This document shows, one piece after another, positions 15,216 to 23,363 of a stretch of 32,439 bases of DNA; position 1 is the stretch's first letter; the number at the start of each line of letters is the position of its first letter. The DNA is from Merdicola sp905200315 (lineage in GTDB: Bacteria; Bacillota; Clostridia; TANB77; CAG-508). The notes under the pieces are model-generated. The model did not search any database, was not told the origin of the DNA, and was given only the letters and a program-made list of their open reading frames with translations. The stretch covers positions 1 through 32,439 of the forward strand of contig CABPZP010000018.1 in the NCBI GenBank assembly GCA_902461935.1, given 5' to 3'. Position numbers and translations under genes: made by a program.

Positions 15216-15222
15216 CATAATA
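15216..15222 (+). promoter_or_regulatory. Candidate SigG-like -10 box before the SASP gene
   Basis: CATAATA, 56 bases before the SASP ATG, matches the forespore -10 pattern CATnnTA. AT-rich -35 candidates lie 17-21 bases upstream but are weak. Confidence 0.35.
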
Positions 15223-15277
15223 ATATTAAGAAAACGAATTAAATAATTGTTTTCTTAGATAGAGGAGGTATTACAAA

Positions 15278-15454
15278 ATGTCTAGAAATAGCAAACTAAT
15301 ATCTAAAAATCTAAAAGAAGAAATAGCAAAAGAATTAGGTGTATATGAACAAGTACAAAAAGATGGAGGATGGGGAAACGTACCATCAAAAACATGTGGT
15401 AATATAGTAACAAAAGCAATTGAAATAGCAAATAGAAGTGTAGAAAATAAATAG
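15278..15454 (+). CDS. Small acid-soluble spore protein, alpha/beta type
   Basis: A 58-aa protein: a basic start (MSRNSKLISKNLKEEIAKEL) leads into the SASP signature EIAKELGV...GGWGNVPSKTCGNIVTKAIEIA. These proteins saturate spore DNA and protect it from UV and heat. Compared with classical members the TSR-x-x-G segment reads PSKTCG, so it is a divergent member. RBS GAGGAGG is strong. A long hairpin terminator follows the gene. It lies behind ypeB and has a SigG-like -10 box, which fits forespore expression. Confidence 0.82.
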   Translation: MSRNSKLISKNLKEEIAKELGVYEQVQKDGGWGNVPSKTCGNIVTKAIEIANRSVENK

Positions 15455-15466
15455 AAATATTAATTT

Positions 15467-15500
15467 AAAATAGATGCAGATTATACTGCATCTATTTTAT
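15467..15500 (+). terminator. Intrinsic terminator of the SASP gene
   Basis: A perfect 13-bp stem AAAATAGATGCAG / CTGCATCTATTTT with a 6-base loop (15480-15485). Confidence 0.8.
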
Positions 15501-15544
15501 GTATGAAGATTAAAATACAAAAACACTTGAAAAATTTAATAGAA

Positions 15545-15730
15545 TATTATATAAAATAAACATATTGTAAAATAAAAAATTGCAATATGTTTATTTTTTT
15601 CAAAACATTTATTTCAAGGTGATTTTTATTCTTAAAAAATCCAAATGAAAAGCAAATCTAAAGGAAAGGAGGTAAAACAGAAACAAACAGGTAAAAATTA
15701 TAACAAAATCTTGAATAAGAAAATACAAAT
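15545..15730 (+). repeat. Rpn leader repeat, copy 1
   Basis: A ~186-bp segment upstream of the Rpn gene is repeated with minor changes at 28357-28541. It starts with a 13-bp hairpin AATAAACATATTG / CAATATGTTTATT (15555-15595) plus a T tract, a strong intrinsic terminator, and includes a GGAAAGGAGG segment. Shared flanks suggest that this leader moves or is duplicated together with the nuclease gene. Confidence 0.8.
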
Positions 15731-15756
15731 TGTTATAATAAAGAAAGGAAAAATAT

Positions 15757-16572
15757 ATGAGTAAATTTAATTTAAAAAACGATATAATTTTTACAGCCTT
15801 CTTTGCAAGAAAAGGAAATGAAGAATTCTTAATAGATTTTTTACAAAGTATATTAAAAATAGAAATAAAGAAAATAAAAATAAGAGAAGAAGTAAATTTA
15901 GAAAAGTTATCAGTTGGAGAAAAAGGAGGAAGGCTAGATATACAAGCAGAATTAAACGAAGGAATAATAGTGAATATAGAAATGCAAATGAAAAATCTGC
16001 ATAACATAGAAAATAGAACTACATTATATGGAGCAAAAGTATTAGCAAGGGAAGAAGCAAGAGGCAAAAATTATAATGATATAAAAAATGTAATAATGAT
16101 AAACATATTAAATTATGAATTAACAAGATTTGAAGAATATGTATCAGAAACAGTAGTAGTATTAGATAAACATAGAGAATATGAAATAATAAAAGGAATG
16201 AAATGGTATTTTATAGAGTTACCAAAGTTTAGAAAAGCACATCCAAATATGGATGAAAAACTAAATCAGTGGTTAGCATTTATAGATGATAATGATAGGG
16301 GGAAGATAAAAATGGCAGAGAAGAAAAATAAAACCTTAGAAAAAGCAAGAAAAGAAATGACATATCTAACAGGAGATGAAGAAATAAGAAGACTAGCAGA
16401 ACTAAGAGAAAAATGGGAGATGGATTGGAATAGCTCTATGGATTATTCAAAAAAAGAAGGAGCAAAAGAAAAAAATTTAGAAAATGCTAAAAAAATGAAA
16501 GAAGAAAAAATACCAATAGAAACAATTGAAAAAATAACAGGATTAACTAAAGAAGAAATTAAAAAGTTGTAG
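15757..16572 (+). CDS. Rpn family PD-(D/E)XK nuclease / putative transposase
   Basis: A 271-aa protein. The N-terminus KNDIIFTAFFARKGNEEFLI and the catalytic region RLDIQAELNEGIIVNIEMQ supply the D...ExQ residues of the PD-(D/E)XK fold, followed by RTTLYGAKVLAREEARGKNY, all typical of Rpn recombination-promoting nucleases. The C-terminal ~80 residues are a Lys/Glu-rich helix ending in IETIEKITGLTKEEIKKL. Rpn proteins in E. coli stimulate RecA-independent recombination; transposition itself is not well shown. RBS AAAGGAAA before the ATG. The gene is intact, while an internally deleted relative is at 28531-28596. Confidence 0.9.
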   Translation: MSKFNLKNDIIFTAFFARKGNEEFLIDFLQSILKIEIKKIKIREEVNLEKLSVGEKGGRLDIQAELNEGIIVNIEMQMKNLHNIENRTTLYGAKVLAREEARGKNYNDIKNVIMINILNYELTRFEEYVSETVVVLDKHREYEIIKGMKWYFIELPKFRKAHPNMDEKLNQWLAFIDDNDRGKIKMAEKKNKTLEKARKEMTYLTGDEEIRRLAELREKWEMDWNSSMDYSKKEGAKEKNLENAKKMKEEKIPIETIEKITGLTKEEIKKL

Positions 16573-16609
16573 AGTTGTTTTAATTTTATAAAAATAATAC
16601 AATAAAAGA

Positions 16610-16645
16610 GCAAAATTATTTGATATATAATAATTTTGCTTTTTT
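16610..16645 (+). terminator. Intrinsic terminator of the Rpn gene
   Basis: An 11-bp stem GCAAAATTATT / AATAATTTTGC, 8-base loop, then TTTTTT. Confidence 0.85.
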
Positions 16646-16734
16646 ATTGCTAGAGAATAAATAGAAGTCAAAAAAGTTTGGCTGCTGAAAAAGTCGCCTC
16701 CAAAAATCTGCATCTTTTTTTATGCTTAGAAATA

Positions 16735-16763
16735 TTGTAAATTACTTGTATTTATTTTATAAT
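16735..16763 (+). promoter_or_regulatory. SigA-type promoter of murF
   Basis: TTGTAA (16735-16740), 17-base spacer, TATAAT (16758-16763), 28 bases before the murF start. Confidence 0.65.
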
Positions 16764-16791
16764 AGCATAAAATTTATAGAGGTGATTATTA

Positions 16792-18165
16792 ATGAAGAAT
16801 ATTACGGTAGAAGATATTTTAAATATTTGTAATGGAAATTTAATTTGTGGTGATAAAAAAGATATTTGCGAAAATTTTTGTAAAGATACAAGAATTTTAC
16901 AAAGTGGTGATGTTTATGTTGGTATAAAAGGTGAAAATTTTGATGGAAATACTTTATATAAACAAGCTATTGAAAATGGCGCAAAGGTATGTATTTTACA
17001 AGGTATAGAAGCTGATGAAGAATACATTAAAGAAAAAAAAGTTTCTATAATATTAGTTGATGACACTATAAAAGCAATAGGTAAAATTGCAAATTTAAAA
17101 AGAAATTTATATGGAAAGGATTTCCCTGTTATAGCTGTTACAGGAAGTGTTGGAAAAACAAGTACCAAAGATATAATTGCAAGCGTAGTATCTGAAAAGT
17201 ACAAGGTTTTAAAAACAGAAGGAAATATGAATAACCATATAGGTCTTCCATTTACAATTTTAAAGTTAAAAGATGAAGAAGCACTAGTGGTAGAAATGGG
17301 AATGAATCATTTTGGAGAAATTGATTACTTAACAAATATTGCAGAGCCTAATATTGCAGTTATTACAAACATTGGAACATCACATATAGGAAATTTAGGG
17401 TCTAGAGAAAATATATTAAAAGCAAAACTTGAAATATTAAATTCTAAAAATATAAAAAATATTGTAATAAATAATGATAATGATTTATTACATAAATGGT
17501 ATGAAGAAAATAAGAGTAAATATCAAATACATACCTACGGAATAGAAAATAAAAGTGAATCAACTGCAAAGAAAATAAATTTAATGGAACAAAGCAGTAA
17601 ATTTACTGCAATTACAGATAATGAAAAATATGAAATTACTGTGCCAGTTGGTGGAGAACATTTTGTATATAATGCTTTATGTGCATTAACAGTTGGTAGA
17701 GTTTTAGGATTATCTAAAAATGAAATTGAAAATGGAATTAAAAAATTTGAACTTACTAAAAAAAGAATGGAAATTTCTAAAATAAAAGATAATGTAACAA
17801 TAATAAACGATTCATATAATGCTAGCTTAGATTCTATGAAAGCAGCTATTAAATATTTAAAAGATATTGAAGGAAAAAGAAAAATAGCTGTTTTAGGAGA
17901 TATGCTTGAACTTGGAAGATATGCAGAAGATTTGCATAAAAAAGTAGGAGAAGAATTTAATAAGAATAATATTGAAGTGTTAGTAACTGTTGGGGAACTT
18001 GCTAAAAATATAAATAAAGTAGTAAATACAAAGGAAAATTATCATTTTGAAAATAATAAAGAAGCGGAGGATTTCTTAAATAAAAATTTAAAAAGTGGAG
18101 ATGTTGCATTATTTAAAGCTTCTAATGGAATGAAATTTTTTGAAATTATAGAAAAATTAAAATAA
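16792..18165 (+). CDS. murF: UDP-N-acetylmuramoyl-tripeptide--D-alanyl-D-alanine ligase MurF
   Basis: A 457-aa Mur ligase that adds D-Ala-D-Ala to the UDP-MurNAc tripeptide, the last cytoplasmic step of the peptidoglycan precursor. The N-terminal substrate domain includes KDTRILQSGDVYVGIKGENFDG, the central ATP-binding loop VTGSVGKTSTKD lies near residues 115-126, EMGMNHFGEIDYLT follows, and the C-terminal domain has INDSYNASLDSMKAAI and VLGDMLELG. Full family length. RBS GAGGTGATT before ATG. It stands alone rather than in a dcw cluster and is followed by a dnaJ-like gene with its own probable promoter. Confidence 0.96.
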   Translation: MKNITVEDILNICNGNLICGDKKDICENFCKDTRILQSGDVYVGIKGENFDGNTLYKQAIENGAKVCILQGIEADEEYIKEKKVSIILVDDTIKAIGKIANLKRNLYGKDFPVIAVTGSVGKTSTKDIIASVVSEKYKVLKTEGNMNNHIGLPFTILKLKDEEALVVEMGMNHFGEIDYLTNIAEPNIAVITNIGTSHIGNLGSRENILKAKLEILNSKNIKNIVINNDNDLLHKWYEENKSKYQIHTYGIENKSESTAKKINLMEQSSKFTAITDNEKYEITVPVGGEHFVYNALCALTVGRVLGLSKNEIENGIKKFELTKKRMEISKIKDNVTIINDSYNASLDSMKAAIKYLKDIEGKRKIAVLGDMLELGRYAEDLHKKVGEEFNKNNIEVLVTVGELAKNINKVVNTKENYHFENNKEAEDFLNKNLKSGDVALFKASNGMKFFEIIEKLK

Positions 18166-18228
18166 GTGTTTAAAAATAAAACTATGTATGCTATAATGAG
18201 CACACCAATTATTGGAGGATGTTAAATA

Positions 18229-19122
18229 ATGAAATTTAAAGATTATTACAAAATATTAGGATTAGAATCAAGCAAAGTAACAGAGCACGAAATAAAAGTT
18301 GCATATAGAGAAGCTGCAAAAAAATATCATCCAGATTTAAATGTTGGAGATAGAATAGCAGAAGAAAAAATAAAAGATATAAACGAAGCATATAAAATAC
18401 TTTCAAATTCAGCTACTAAGAAAAAATATGATAGAATGTGGAATAGTAATATTGGAAGAAAGAGAAAAAAAGAAGAAAATAATAAAAATAAAATAGATAT
18501 AAAATTTAGTGACTTTTGGAATATGTTTTTTGGAACTATAGAAAAGACTAAAAGAACAAAAAATGATATAAATAAAAACCCTGTAAAGGGAGAAAATATA
18601 GAAACAAAAATAAATTTATCAATTGAAGAAACCTTTTATGGTTGTGAAAAGAAAATTTCATTAAGAACTACAAACGGTAAAATGAAAACATTTAATATTA
18701 AAGTTCCTGCAGGAATACGAAATAATGAAAAAATTAGATTAATAGGACAAGGAAAAAAAGGTATTAATGGTGGAAAAAGTGGTGATTTACTAATTGGTGT
18801 AAATATAGAAAATAGTAATATTTTTAAACTTCAAGGAATAGATTTATATACAGATTTAAAAATAACACCATGGGAAGCAGCACTAGGAACAAAAGCCACA
18901 TTAAATACTATAGATGATTCTACATCTATTTACATACCACAAGGAATAGAAAGTGGAGAAAAAGTACGTATACAGGGAAAAGGATATAAAGATGGAAAAG
19001 GCGGAAGAGGAGACCTAGTAGCAGAAGTAAAAATAGTTGTACCAAAAACAATGTCGGAAGAAGAAAAAAAATTATATACAAAATTATCAGAAATATCTAC
19101 CTACAATCCTAGAGGCATATAA
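18229..19122 (+). CDS. DnaJ-like chaperone without zinc finger (CbpA type)
   Basis: A 297-aa J-domain protein. Residues 1-70 are the J domain with the Hsp70-stimulating HPD in KKYHPDLNVGDRIAEEKI. A basic linker follows, rich in Lys/Asn instead of Gly/Phe, and then two DnaJ C-terminal substrate-binding domains (IETKINLSIEETFYGCEKKI; LYTDLKITPWEAALGTKATL; IPQGIESGEKVRIQGKGYKD). The Cys-rich zinc domain of canonical DnaJ is absent, so this is a CbpA-type co-chaperone. RBS TTGGAGG. A weak promoter (TTTAAA-17-TATAAT, 18169-18197) precedes it. Confidence 0.92.
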   Translation: MKFKDYYKILGLESSKVTEHEIKVAYREAAKKYHPDLNVGDRIAEEKIKDINEAYKILSNSATKKKYDRMWNSNIGRKRKKEENNKNKIDIKFSDFWNMFFGTIEKTKRTKNDINKNPVKGENIETKINLSIEETFYGCEKKISLRTTNGKMKTFNIKVPAGIRNNEKIRLIGQGKKGINGGKSGDLLIGVNIENSNIFKLQGIDLYTDLKITPWEAALGTKATLNTIDDSTSIYIPQGIESGEKVRIQGKGYKDGKGGRGDLVAEVKIVVPKTMSEEEKKLYTKLSEISTYNPRGI

Positions 19123-19131
19123 ATTGTAATG

Positions 19132-19166
19132 CGTTGTAGGGGCAGACGCCTCTGTCTGCCCTTAAG
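19132..19166 (+). repeat. GTTGTAGGGGCGGAC-family palindrome (GGGCAGAC variant)
   Basis: GGGCAGAC (19140-19147), GCCTCT, GTCTGCCC (19154-19161). It has the same compensatory change as the copy at 9789-9810. Confidence 0.8.
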
Positions 19167-19200
19167 GCTTGAAAATAGAAAAACGATTAACATAAAATTA

Positions 19201-19229
19201 TTGACAAATTAAAACAAACAAAGTATAAT
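19201..19229 (+). promoter_or_regulatory. Consensus SigA promoter
   Basis: TTGACA, exactly 17 bases, TATAAT. It should drive the three-gene unit of two unknown proteins and the coupling protein. Confidence 0.85.
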
Positions 19230-19292
19230 AATTAACAGTGATTGTAAGAAACAGAAGAAAATATATGGAATAAAGAGACGAGGTGTAATAAA

Positions 19293-19811
19293 ATGGAAAA
19301 CCTTATAGGAAAACATTTTAGTATAACAGATCCACAAGGAGTAAATACTGTAATTTATCAAGTAAATAAAACAGAAAAAGAATTTTTAGAAAATAATCCA
19401 AAATATACAGTTGAAAGATTAGATTATACAGAAGAATTAAATGGAAATAATAAGAAAAAAACATTTTTTATAGATAATCCATCAGAAACAGGAGATAATC
19501 TTGTTATTTTATCTTTTTCAGGAGAAAAAGTTGTAATAAATATGGGTGTAGTAGAAAATGATAAAATAAGAATTTCTAAAAGTCCTGTTCCTATGAAGTT
19601 TGACACTTTATACTCAGAAGAAGAAAATATATACAAAGAATTTAATTATACACCTAATTTTAAAAGACCTATATCTATTATAGATCCAGAAACAGCAGAA
19701 GAAGTTAAACCAATGATATATTTTGATGAAAAAACAAATGAAGTAAAAGGAAAATGTAAATTGAAACCATATAAATCTTATTTTGCGTTTGAAATAAGAG
19801 ATAGTAAATAA
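19293..19811 (+). CDS. Hypothetical protein, 172 aa
   Basis: A 172-aa protein without membrane segment or signal peptide. It has a beta-strand-like pattern (HFSITDPQGVNTVIYQVNKT, KKTFFIDNPSETGDNLVILS, YFAFEIRDSK). No family recognised. It is first behind a consensus promoter, with RBS GAGGTG, and is 16 bases from the next small gene and upstream of the broken coupling-protein gene. The context suggests a relic of, or cargo linked to, a conjugative module, but the sequence itself does not show a conjugation role. Confidence 0.7.
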   Translation: MENLIGKHFSITDPQGVNTVIYQVNKTEKEFLENNPKYTVERLDYTEELNGNNKKKTFFIDNPSETGDNLVILSFSGEKVVINMGVVENDKIRISKSPVPMKFDTLYSEEENIYKEFNYTPNFKRPISIIDPETAEEVKPMIYFDEKTNEVKGKCKLKPYKSYFAFEIRDSK

Positions 19812-19827
19812 GGGAGGAAGTTGAATT

Positions 19828-20109
19828 ATGGTAAAGAATCAATCAAATGGTGATTCACTGAAAATGGTGTCTATGTATTTAAACACCAATGAAAAAGGAA
19901 AGATAATTAATGTTTTAACAGCAGAAAAATCAAATGAAATTAAAGATGAAATAGTTATAAATGCAGACTATCACCAAATAAAAAATGAAAGTGGTAAAAT
20001 TGTAAGAGTGGACAAAAATGGTACAGTTTTAGATCAAATAACAGAAGAAAGATACAATCAAATAAAAAGAAAATCTGAGAAGAATAAATCAAATGAACAA
20101 TCAAGATAA
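19828..20109 (+). CDS. Hypothetical protein, 93 aa
   Basis: A 93-aa polar protein (SLKMVSMYLNTNEKGKIINV, INADYHQIKNESGKIVRVDK, ITEERYNQIKRKSEKNK) with a basic C-terminus. RBS GGGAGGAAG precedes the ATG. Second gene of the unit with the VirD4-like gene. Not recognised; it may be a small accessory or nucleic-acid-binding protein. Confidence 0.65.
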   Translation: MVKNQSNGDSLKMVSMYLNTNEKGKIINVLTAEKSNEIKDEIVINADYHQIKNESGKIVRVDKNGTVLDQITEERYNQIKRKSEKNKSNEQSR

Positions 20110-20141
20110 AATTTAATACATATGAAAAGGATGATATACAT

Positions 20142-22113
20142 ATGAATTATAAAATAGAAAAAATGATTAAAAAAAGTAAAAAATATTTCGGAAAATTTGC
20201 GATACTATGGCTTGTTCTAGCCATAGTATTTGTGCTCCCAGTAACAATTACTGTAGTAGATTCTACAACTGCAAATGGATTTGACTTAGAAAATTTTATT
20301 GTAAATATTTCTGGAAATATTACAGCAGTTGGTGCAAATTTAGGAAAAATGTTTAGTAAATTATATTTTGCTAAATTTATGAAGAACTTAGTATTATTTA
20401 CAATAGCATTTTTTATATTAATGATTATTGGAATGCGTAAATTAAAACCAAAAAGTGAATATGAAGACATTGAGCATGGTTCAAGTGGTTGGGCAGAACA
20501 TGGAGAGCAATATAAGGTTTTAAGTAATAAAGAGGGAATAATTCTTGCAGAGGAGAATTACTTACCATTAAATAAACAGGGAAATGTTAACGTTTTAATT
20601 GTTGGACGGGTCTGGTGCTGGTAAGTCTTCAGCTTATTCAATACCTAATGCGTATCAATGCCTAGGTTCATATATTTTTACAGATCCAAAAGGTGAATTA
20701 TATGATAGAACAGCAGGATATTTGAAATCAAAAGGATATGAAATAAAAGTACTAAATTTAGTTCATCCGCAATATAGTGATGGATATAATCCATTAATGC
20801 ATATTTCTAGTGAACTAGATGTAGATGTTATAGCAAACACAATAGTAAAAGGACAAAAAACAGATAGCGGTTCAGATCCTTACTGGGACGATATGGCAGA
20901 AATGCTATTAAAAGCTTTAATTTATTATTTAATAGCAACAAGACCAGAAGAAGAACAAAACTTAGCAAGTTGTGCAGAACTTGTAAGAGCAGCAAATAAT
21001 AACAAGGGTGGAAATTTGCTTACAGAGCTAATATCTCAATTACCATATGACCATCCTGCAAGAATGTACTATAAATCAATTGAAATTGCACCAGAAAAAA
21101 CATATGGCTCAATATTAAGTTCATTGCAATCAAAACTTGGTAAATTTGACTCTAAAGAAATTGCAGAATTAACGTCAACAGATACAATAAGTTTTGAAGA
21201 TATAGGTAAAAAGAAAACAGCAGTATATGTTATATCATCAGATACACATACGGCATATGACTTTTTATTAACGATATTCTTCTCACAAATGATACAACAA
21301 TTGTATGACTTTGCTGATAATAATGGTGGAAAATTACCAACGCAAACATTTTTCATATTGGATGAGTTTGCAAACATAGGAAAAATTCCAGATTTTGATA
21401 AAAAGATTTCAACAAGTAGAAGTAGAAAAATTTCATTTAGTGTTATTTTACAAAACCTTGATCAGTTAGAGGCAATATATGAAAAATCATATGAAACAAT
21501 TATAGGAAACTGTGACACACACGTATTTTTAGGAAGTAACTCACAAAAAACAGTTGAATATTTTTCTAAAGCACTTGGAGAAAAAACAATTATGCATGAA
21601 AGTAAATCAAAGAGCAAAGACAAGAAAACACATAGTAAATCTACAAGTGTATCAGACCAAATTATGGCAAGAGCGTTGCTTACACCAGATGAGCTTAGAA
21701 GATTTGATAATGATAAATGTATAATATTTGAAAAAGGTGTAAGACCAGTAAAAGCTGATAAATATTATTACTATAAGAAGCCTATGGCAAGAAAAATGGA
21801 AGCCTTGGAAATAAGTCATAATGACATTGGAGAAATAGAAAGAGGAGAATGGAGAAAATATAATCCATACAATCCTTATGTAGATAGTAATGAAAACAAG
21901 GGTGGAAAACAAGTAAAAGATTTAAAAGTAGAATCTTTAGATGATTTATTTGAAGATGAACCACAAGAATCAACAAATAAAAATCAAACAGAATTATCAC
22001 CAATATTACCAAATACAGAGCAACAATCTAATAAAGAAAATGATGATATGGATGTAGATATTCAAAAAGAATTAGAAGCAAAATTTGATGAATTATTTGG
22101 ACCAATAGAATAA
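20142..22113 (+). pseudogene. VirD4/TraG-type coupling protein (T4CP), frameshifted at Walker A
   Basis: A coupling ATPase that would bring DNA or protein to a type IV secretion channel. The first part (20142-20624) has two membrane helices (FAILWLVLAIVFVLPVTITV; FMKNLVLFTIAFFILMIIG) and ends NVNVLIVG. The second part continues GSGAGKSSAYSIPNAYQC, FTDPKGELYDR, then Walker B with FFILDEFANIGKIPDFDKK and SVILQNLDQLEAIYEK, and ends at 22113. The sequence GTTGGACGGGTCT has one base too many for VGGSGAGKS, so the frame breaks inside the P-loop. A TTG at 20599 could open the second part but would leave no complete P-loop or membrane anchor. It resembles the CD1115-type VirD4-like proteins of clostridial ICEs. 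No relaxase or VirB4 is present here. Confidence 0.85.
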
Positions 22114-22137
22114 ACAAAAAAATGTTTGCAAAATATT

Positions 22138-22181
22138 GACTAGAAAATCTTATTGTGATAAGATTTTTCTAGTCATTTTTT
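22138..22181 (+). terminator. Intrinsic terminator of the coupling-protein unit
   Basis: GACTAGAAAATCTTA pairs with TAAGATTTTTCTAGTC (one bulged T) around TTGTGA, followed by TTTTTT. A 60-bp element follows immediately. Confidence 0.88.
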
Positions 22182-22255
22182 ATATTATAGGAAATTTCTA
22201 ATTTGGATGTAGGGGTCGGCGTCCTCGACGACCCGTGTGGCGAAGCCACTTTTTT
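22176..22255 (+). mobile_element. Terminator-associated 60-bp palindromic element, copy 3
   Basis: The core 22190-22249 has the same layout as copies 1 and 2 with a few substitutions (GGAAATTTC, CTCGACGACCC, CGTGTGGCGAAGCCAC). The left flank is TTTTTTATATTATA and the right flank TTTTTTATA, again behind a terminator hairpin. Confidence 0.72.
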
Positions 22256-22284
22256 ATAAAATAATATATCAACGGAGGTAAAAA

Positions 22285-23355
22285 ATGAAATTTGTACACA
22301 TTGCAGATATGCATTTTGATAGTAGTTTATCTAGTTTATCAGAAATAGAAGGATTAACCGATAAAATAAGATTAGAACAAAGAGAAATATTTAGAAAAAT
22401 AATAAATTATATAAAAGAAAATAAAATAGAACTATTATTTATTGCTGGAGATTTATATGAACAAAAATATATTAGAGAAACAACAATAGAATATATAAAT
22501 AATTTATTTAAAGAAATTCCGGAAACAAAAATATTTATAGCTCCTGGAAATCATGACCCTAATATAAAAAATTCTTATTATCAAAAATTTAATTGGAATA
22601 AAAATGTAAAAATATTTGATTCTAAAATAGAAAAAATTAAATTAAATAATATAAATATTTATGGATATGGGTTTGAAGATTATTATTGCAAAAATTCTGG
22701 AATAGAAGAAATAAATATAGATGAACCAGATAAAATAAATATTTTAATAACACACGCAAGCCTTGATACAAGCAAAACAGAGGATATGCAATATAACCCT
22801 ATTTCAAAAAGTAAATTAGAGGAAATTGGTTTTAATTATGTAGCATTAGGACATATACATAAAAATAATTATGAAAAAAATAATAAAATAATATATCCAG
22901 GTTCAACAATAGGATTAGGTTTTGATGAATTAGGAAAACACGGAATGGTTGTTGGAGAAATTTTTGAAAACAAAATAGAAACAGAATTTATTCCATTAAA
23001 TAATATAGAATTTTGTGAAAGAGAATTAGATATTACAGAAATAAATTCTGAAGAGGAATTAATAGAAAAAATAAATGAATTAAATTTAATAGAAAATAAT
23101 TTATATAAAGTTATTTTAATTGGTAAGAGAAATTTTATTATAGATACTCAAAAAATAATAAAATTAATTAATAAAAAAAATATATTAAAAATAAAAGACT
23201 TTACAAAAATAAAATATAATTTAGAGGAAATTTCTAAACAGCAATCTTTAAAAGGTATATTTGTAAAAAAATGCTTAGAAGAAATGCAAAATACAGAAAA
23301 TAAAGAAATTATAGAAAATGCTATAGAATATGGATTAGAAGCATTAGAAGGATAG
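22285..23355 (+). CDS. SbcD/YhaO-like metallophosphoesterase nuclease
   Basis: A 356-aa protein of the Mre11/SbcD type. Metal-binding motifs are in order: FVHIADMHFD (D-x-H), FIAGDLYEQ (GD), APGNHDPN (GNHD), LITHAS and ALGHIHKNN (GHIH). These nucleases act with an SMC-like ATPase partner on DNA ends and hairpins. The gene for such a partner starts 9 bases downstream. Length and the poorly conserved C-terminus are closer to Bacillus YhaO than to SbcD proper. RBS ACGGAGG. Confidence 0.9.
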   Translation: MKFVHIADMHFDSSLSSLSEIEGLTDKIRLEQREIFRKIINYIKENKIELLFIAGDLYEQKYIRETTIEYINNLFKEIPETKIFIAPGNHDPNIKNSYYQKFNWNKNVKIFDSKIEKIKLNNINIYGYGFEDYYCKNSGIEEINIDEPDKINILITHASLDTSKTEDMQYNPISKSKLEEIGFNYVALGHIHKNNYEKNNKIIYPGSTIGLGFDELGKHGMVVGEIFENKIETEFIPLNNIEFCERELDITEINSEEELIEKINELNLIENNLYKVILIGKRNFIIDTQKIIKLINKKNILKIKDFTKIKYNLEEISKQQSLKGIFVKKCLEEMQNTENKEIIENAIEYGLEALEG

Positions 23356-23363
23356 GTATATTT

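Noticed and set aside
15545..15600. Rpn leader hairpin as an IS terminal inverted repeat
   Set aside because: The stem is local (a terminator-type hairpin) and has no partner at the 3' end of the Rpn gene.
20599..22113. Independent coupling-protein gene starting at TTG 20599
   Set aside because: There is no RBS; the start would fall inside the P-loop and lose the membrane anchor found in the upstream frame. A single-base insertion explains both halves.
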